Shown: positions 14,545 to 18,031 of the stretch, piece after piece
How the letters are laid out: each line of letters starts with the position of its first letter
Numbering within the stretch: position 1 is the stretch's first letter
Origin: Lentisphaeria bacterium UBA1724
GTDB taxonomy: Bacteria; Verrucomicrobiota; Lentisphaeria; Oligosphaerales; Oligosphaeraceae
Reading direction: 5' to 3'
Assembly: GCA_002315885.1 (NCBI GenBank)
Contig: DCIO01000050.1
Coordinates: 1-18,031, forward strand
DNA length: 18,031 bases
Notes under the pieces: generated by a model
What the model saw: the letters and a program-made list of their open reading frames with translations, nothing else
Databases searched by the model: none
What the model was told of the DNA's origin: nothing
Program-made: the position numbers and the translations under genes

Positions 14545-15987
14545 CTAGTCCTCCACCTGGACTTGGTAGTCTTTTTTCATGCCGTGTGCGCCGAAGATTT
14601 GCCACTTGCCGACGCCCAGCCGCTGCATGATTGCCTTTCGTTCTGCGGCGCAGAGTTCGGGGTCGGTATCCACGGAGGTCATCAGCACGGGGGCATACTG
14701 GTTGTAGGAGGACTGCTCGTGGGTCATGCCATGGATATTGACGTAGATGTCACCGGTGAAAGCGATGTGGTGTGTGAAGTCGATGAGGACGATTTCGCCT
14801 GCCAGGTGTCCGCCTTTGCCCTGGTAGACTTCGAAGGAGAGTTCTCCGAAATGGAAGAATCCCAGTTGTGTCAATGGCGTATCCTGCTCACTACGGTCCT
14901 CCCACAGTGCGGTCACCTTCTCGGGCTTTGGCGGTTGATACCGGGTCAGGGTCTTGCAGATGTTGATGTAGGGACGATGCATGGGATTCTGTTCGCGGAA
15001 GCCATTCTTGCCCTCGTATTCCAATGCCAGGCAGTCCTTGGATTTCTGGCTGGCCAGGACTTCGTCAAAGAGTGGCAGTAGTCCGCAGTGGTCCACATCC
15101 GCGTGGGTGATGAGGATGCGCTTCTTCATGGTGTCCCATTCGGGCAGGACTTTTCGCAGGATGGTCTCCATTTCTGTGCGATAGAGCGCGTATCCGCAAT
15201 CGATGAAGAGTGTCTCGCCGGCGCTTTGGAGGATGATTGTGTTGCTTCCGCAGGGCGGTTCGATGAGAATGACCTGGGTATTCTCCGTGACTTGGTGGTG
15301 GGAGATGCGAGGGGAGAAGGCGTCATGCCGGCAAGCGGAGAGCAGTTCTGCGAAGCGGCTGATGCTCTCGAAGGTCTTGTATGGCGAGAGTCCCCGTTCG
15401 TCCAGGAGCTGCATGACCAGATTGGAATTTACCAGCAGACCGTCCCGGCATTCCTCGGGGAGTCCCAGTGTCTGCATAAGCCCCGACACGAAGGATCGGT
15501 AGAAGATGCTGTTGTCGTAGACCTTTTCCGAGTGGTTGTAGTCAATGACTCTCACGGAACAGATTTCACCCACTTTCGCCAGGAAGGCCTTCAGGAGCGT
15601 CTCGTCTTCCACAAAGAGACCCATCTTGAAGGCCTGGTAGTCCGTGCCATTTTCCTGGGAGCTGATGTAGGAGATGTTCAGGCGGTATTCGCAAATGAGG
15701 CGCAGGACTTCCGTGACACTGCCCGGCACATCCTTCAGACGGAATTCCAAGAGCACGATGCCACGCTCGTCACTCCTGGTCTGCAGATAGCCGATCTTCT
15801 CCAGTTGCGCGTCTGCTTCCCTTAGCTTCTCCTCGCTGCCTTCCGCATCAATGAAGAGCGTATGGGAATCCACCGCCTTGTTGTAGCTGACTCGCGTGAT
15901 GTTGACGCCCAGGCTGGCAAAGCATTCGCTGGCTTTCAGGAATGCGCCAATGTGGTTGGGCATGGTGGTGATATAGGTCTTTTTCAT
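14545..15987 (-). CDS. ACT-ACT-metallo-beta-lactamase fold fusion protein
   Basis: 480 aa. Two ACT domains (about 1-70 and 76-150) come first, each with the typical turn (MPNHIGAF at 9-16, KDVPGSV at 85-91). ACT domains usually bind amino acids and regulate enzymes. A helical linker (about 155-225) follows, then a metallo-beta-lactamase fold (about 237-475): FIDCG at 261-265, ITHADVDHCG at 293-302, GGHLAGE at 392-398, FTGD at 410-413 and FGAHGM at 465-470. The signature is HxDxDH rather than HxHxDH: the second His is Asp297, while His295, Asp299, His300, His394, Asp413 and His468 remain, so metal binding is plausible. The open frame runs 52 codons further upstream into the MITE-like element; ATG 15987 is chosen because the first ACT strand starts there. 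No signal peptide. The reaction and ligand are unknown; an amino-acid-controlled hydrolase is inferred. Confidence 0.85.
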   Translation of the reverse strand: MKKTYITTMPNHIGAFLKASECFASLGVNITRVSYNKAVDSHTLFIDAEGSEEKLREADAQLEKIGYLQTRSDERGIVLLEFRLKDVPGSVTEVLRLICEYRLNISYISSQENGTDYQAFKMGLFVEDETLLKAFLAKVGEICSVRVIDYNHSEKVYDNSIFYRSFVSGLMQTLGLPEECRDGLLVNSNLVMQLLDERGLSPYKTFESISRFAELLSACRHDAFSPRISHHQVTENTQVILIEPPCGSNTIILQSAGETLFIDCGYALYRTEMETILRKVLPEWDTMKKRILITHADVDHCGLLPLFDEVLASQKSKDCLALEYEGKNGFREQNPMHRPYINICKTLTRYQPPKPEKVTALWEDRSEQDTPLTQLGFFHFGELSFEVYQGKGGHLAGEIVLIDFTHHIAFTGDIYVNIHGMTHEQSSYNQYAPVLMTSVDTDPELCAAERKAIMQRLGVGKWQIFGAHGMKKDYQVQVED

Positions 15988-16084
15988 CGGAGTTTCGATA
16001 GGAAAATGGTGCAGGTAACACGGCATCTCGTACGCCGATTTCCGCTCTTTGAATAATATAATGTCGGGGCTTGAGTTCCCCTGG

Positions 16085-16117
16085 GCGACTGTGGCTATCG
16101 TTCTGTGGCTAAGTCGC
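16085..16117. promoter_or_regulatory. Possible operator: inverted repeat enclosing direct repeats
   Basis: GCGACT (16085-16090) and AGTCGC (16112-16117) are perfect inverted repeats. Between them TGTGGCTA occurs twice (16090-16097 and 16104-16111), 14 bp apart. The position between divergent genes suits a regulator-binding site, but no regulator gene is in the window and chance is possible. Confidence 0.35.
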
Positions 16118-16122
16118 ATTCT

Positions 16123-16301
16123 TTGGCATTCGCTATGTTCCACAAGAGGGTAGGTAATTAAACTGCCTGCGGCGCGTACGGCGCACTGGGCTTGCGCCCG
16201 TGCGCAGAGGGCGGCGTCACGCCCGTACTGCCTTTTGTGGCCGGTGGCCCCAAAAGGCGGAAATGCCGACTACCTACCTTTGTGAATACAGCGTTGGCAT
16301 T
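16123..16301. mobile_element. MITE-like element with 8-bp target duplication
   Basis: A 163-bp element (16131-16293) is bounded by terminal inverted repeats. The left end is CGCTATGTTCCACAAG followed by AGGGTAGGTA; the right end on the other strand is CGCTGTATTCACAAAG followed by GTAGGTA. TTGGCATT flanks it exactly on both sides (16123-16130 and 16294-16301), as expected for a target-site duplication. The interior is a series of GC-rich palindromes and has no coding potential. Relatives occur at 1-91, 4383-4420 and 12755-12945. A transposase of a family giving 8-bp duplications would have to be supplied elsewhere. Insertion left its edge 31 bp upstream of the glycosidase start codon. Confidence 0.8.
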
Positions 16302-16312
16302 ATATTTGTTCT

Positions 16313-16316
16313 GGAG
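16313..16316 (+). promoter_or_regulatory. Shine-Dalgarno GGAG
   Basis: GGAG lies 8 bases before ATG 16325 and supports that start. It is the second of only two clear ribosome-binding sites seen in the window. Confidence 0.7.
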
Positions 16317-16324
16317 ACAAAGAA

Positions 16325-17953
16325 ATGCAAAATTCTCTTCCTGGCAGTTTCATAGCGGTGGGGAATATCCCCCAGGCGTATTCCGCGTATCGTTCGGACC
16401 CGCTGTCGTTGTTATTTGGCTTGTGCGACGGCGCCATGCGGACATACGAGCGTGTCTTCATGTACAAGGAGCGTTTGATCCGCACCAGTCCCCATTGGCT
16501 ACGGGATTATGTCCTGACGCTGAAGGGGCTGAAATACATCCAGGGCGATGTGGTCAGTTTTCCGGAATTCCTTTTGGAAAATCAGCACGAGAGCGGTTTT
16601 TTCTACGAGATTCTGGCGCCGATTACGGACATGCATTCGGGGGTGGCGCCCTCCAAGGACGACTGGCGCATTGTGGATGAGCCCTACCGCAAGCACGAAG
16701 CGGGCAGTGCATTTGGGCTGGTTCGTCTGGAATTGGAGGCGGACATCGAGTATTTCATGGTAGAGGGGTGCTATCAGATTTGGCAGGCAACGGGGGATGA
16801 TGCCTGGTTGGAACGGGCACTGCCCCACTTGGAACGCGGTCTGCAATACATGACCACGTCGTCTATTCGTTGGGATGACAAATACCAGCTGGTGAAGCGC
16901 CCCCATACGCTGGACACCTGGGATTTCACCAACCGCACTACCTCGAATTACTATCGGATGATTACGCCCGAAGACCCCATGGGCATTTTTCATGGTGACA
17001 ACACGGGGCTGTATTACGCCAAGACGCTGATGGCGAAGATGTACCGATATCTGGGAAAGACCCCTGAGGCGAAACGCCACGAACAAGAGGCCCAGGCTCT
17101 TCGGGAGCGCATCATGGCGCATCTCTGGAACGGACAGTTCTTCCGGCATTTCCTGATGCTGGATGAGGCGGATTACGGGGTGGACGAGACCCGGCAGATG
17201 AGCCTCTCCAATGCCTACGCACTGAATCGCGGCATCCTGACGCTGGCAGAAAAGAAGAGCGTCCTGGCGGCATATCGCGCATGCCGCGAAAAATACCACG
17301 GCGTGCTGGATGATTTCCGTAACCTGGAGCCGCCATACCCGCAATTCAATGTCTTCAAAGCAGGCGCATACGTGAATGGCGGAACCGCGCCCTTCATTGC
17401 GGGACAATTGGCACAGGCCGCATTCGAGGCCGGCGAGGAGGAATACGGCGCTGACATCCTGGACCGCATCGGCTGCAAATTTCTGCAGGATGGGAAGATT
17501 TCCTTCCTCTACAACTGGGAGGGGCAGGATAGCGGTGGCGGACCACGTTGTTGGAGCGGCGCCGAAGTAATGAATGCCATGACCACGGGACTGGCGGGCG
17601 TGGTAGATTCCAGCAAGCTCTTCCAGGATGTGACCATCTCCCCGCGTTTTGCCGCCGCAAAGGAACACCACGCATACGTCCGCCTGGAATACCCCGCATC
17701 AAAGGCATTTTGCGAATACGAATGGCGCGCGTCGGATGACTACCGCACGACAGAGGTGGTGGTGAAATCCACACACAAGTCCTGCACCCTGCGGGTTTAT
17801 GCCCAGAAGGGCTTGACGCCCACGGCATGCGCTATCGATGGCGTCAAGCACGACTTCACCGTTGAGGATGTGGCGGGCAGCAAATACGCCGTCATCCAAA
17901 ATCCCCCACCAGACGCCACCGTCCGCGTGGAATTCCAGTTTTTGGATTCATGA
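16325..17953 (+). CDS. Cytoplasmic six-hairpin glycosidase
   Basis: 542 aa without a signal peptide. Residues about 25-430 look like an (alpha/alpha)6 barrel of the six-hairpin glycosidase superfamily (GH63/GH78/GH95-like): GCYQIWQATGDDAWL at 148-162, HTLDTWDF at 194-201 as a possible catalytic region, FHGDNTGLYYAK at 222-233, AYVNGGTAPFIAGQL at 348-362, and SGAEVMNAMTTGLAG at 411-425. Residues about 435-540 are a C-terminal beta-sandwich as in GH78- or GH95-like enzymes. I cannot assign a GH family or substrate; catalytic acids are not certain. It probably hydrolyses oligosaccharides after import, alongside the unsecreted CE15 enzyme. Start supported by GGAG 8 bases upstream. It reads divergently from the ACT-MBL gene and has the MITE-like element just upstream. 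Confidence 0.8.
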   Translation: MQNSLPGSFIAVGNIPQAYSAYRSDPLSLLFGLCDGAMRTYERVFMYKERLIRTSPHWLRDYVLTLKGLKYIQGDVVSFPEFLLENQHESGFFYEILAPITDMHSGVAPSKDDWRIVDEPYRKHEAGSAFGLVRLELEADIEYFMVEGCYQIWQATGDDAWLERALPHLERGLQYMTTSSIRWDDKYQLVKRPHTLDTWDFTNRTTSNYYRMITPEDPMGIFHGDNTGLYYAKTLMAKMYRYLGKTPEAKRHEQEAQALRERIMAHLWNGQFFRHFLMLDEADYGVDETRQMSLSNAYALNRGILTLAEKKSVLAAYRACREKYHGVLDDFRNLEPPYPQFNVFKAGAYVNGGTAPFIAGQLAQAAFEAGEEEYGADILDRIGCKFLQDGKISFLYNWEGQDSGGGPRCWSGAEVMNAMTTGLAGVVDSSKLFQDVTISPRFAAAKEHHAYVRLEYPASKAFCEYEWRASDDYRTTEVVVKSTHKSCTLRVYAQKGLTPTACAIDGVKHDFTVEDVAGSKYAVIQNPPPDATVRVEFQFLDS

Positions 17954-18031
17954 CTCAAGCGGGTCTGAAAGCACTCTCCTTGTCTGTCGCCCAAAAGCAA
18001 GAAAGGAAGTAACTGTTCAGAACCCCCCTGT
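17954..18031. other. Right edge, no gene recognised
   Basis: The 78 bases after the glycosidase stop contain no convincing coding start, hairpin or repeat copy. An AAAGGAAG stretch near 18002-18009 could be a ribosome-binding site for a gene beyond the window, but this cannot be judged. Confidence 0.4.

Larger units (their letters stand above)
15988..16324. other. Divergent intergenic region with mobile insertion
   Basis: This 337-bp gap lies between the ACT-MBL gene (leftward) and the six-hairpin glycosidase (rightward). It holds an AT-rich stretch with TATAAT on the plus strand at 16057-16062, an inverted repeat with internal direct repeats at 16085-16117, and the MITE-like element with target duplication at 16123-16301. 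No well-spaced -35/-10 pair could be assigned to either gene. Confidence 0.6.

Noticed and set aside
15988..16143. ACT-MBL gene starting at 16143
   Set aside because: The extra 52 residues reach into the mobile element and resemble no domain; the first ACT strand begins at 15987.
16293..16310. Sigma-54-like promoter TTGGCA...TTGTT before the glycosidase
   Set aside because: The -12 element lacks the conserved C (TTGT), and the transcript start would fall after the Shine-Dalgarno; the TTGGCA is better explained as part of the target duplication.
16499..17671. 390-codon minus-strand open frame
   Set aside because: It is antisense to the six-hairpin glycosidase, which has recognisable motifs and a Shine-Dalgarno.

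Overview
The window looks like a carbohydrate-degradation region from an uncultured, moderately GC-rich bacterium. Several large secreted proteins combine sugar-binding and glycosidase-like domains. With a CE15 esterase, an SGNH esterase, an SSS-family symporter with an unusual soluble insert, and no SusC/SusD pair, the content suggests the PVC group (Lentisphaerota or Kiritimatiellota). That placement is inferred from gene content only; there is no rRNA or marker gene here. Most starts lack a clear Shine-Dalgarno sequence; only two genes have a convincing one.

Layout. A minus-strand pair runs leftward from a divergent promoter region near 4.2-4.5 kb: a secreted CBM9-like/TIM-barrel protein (1499-4222), then a cytoplasmic CE15-type glucuronoyl esterase (126-1388). 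Rightward from the same region is a plus-strand series: a secreted HEAT-repeat/jelly-roll protein (4467-5444), a secreted LamG/glycosidase-like protein (5458-8721), a secreted SGNH hydrolase (8885-10216) and a sodium:solute symporter (10311-12722). It converges on a second minus-strand pair: an AAC(3)-like acetyltransferase with an extra N-terminal domain (13025-14437) and an ACT-ACT-metallo-beta-lactamase fusion (14545-15987). Divergent from that pair is a cytoplasmic six-hairpin glycosidase (16325-17953).

How they may work together (inference). The secreted proteins would bind, deacetylate and trim a decorated plant or algal polysaccharide. The symporter would import a released sugar. The unsecreted CE15 and six-hairpin enzymes would finish the substrate inside the cell. 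The ACT-MBL and AAC(3)-like pair may serve a separate amino-acid-sensing or amino-group-acetylating function.

The intergenic DNA is rich in repeats of two kinds. One is a short palindromic element with terminal inverted repeats (ends CGC-NN-TGTTCC, then AGAGGGTAGGTA). The copy at 16131-16293 is flanked by a perfect 8-bp direct repeat, TTGGCATT, so it looks like a non-autonomous (MITE-like) mobile element. Truncated or rearranged relatives lie at 1-91, 4383-4420 and 12755-12945, with a core hairpin in tandem at 8765-8818. The other kind is phased 7-bp arrays at 1396-1479 and, as two arms in opposite orientation, at 10218-10309. No rRNA, tRNA or CRISPR array was seen.
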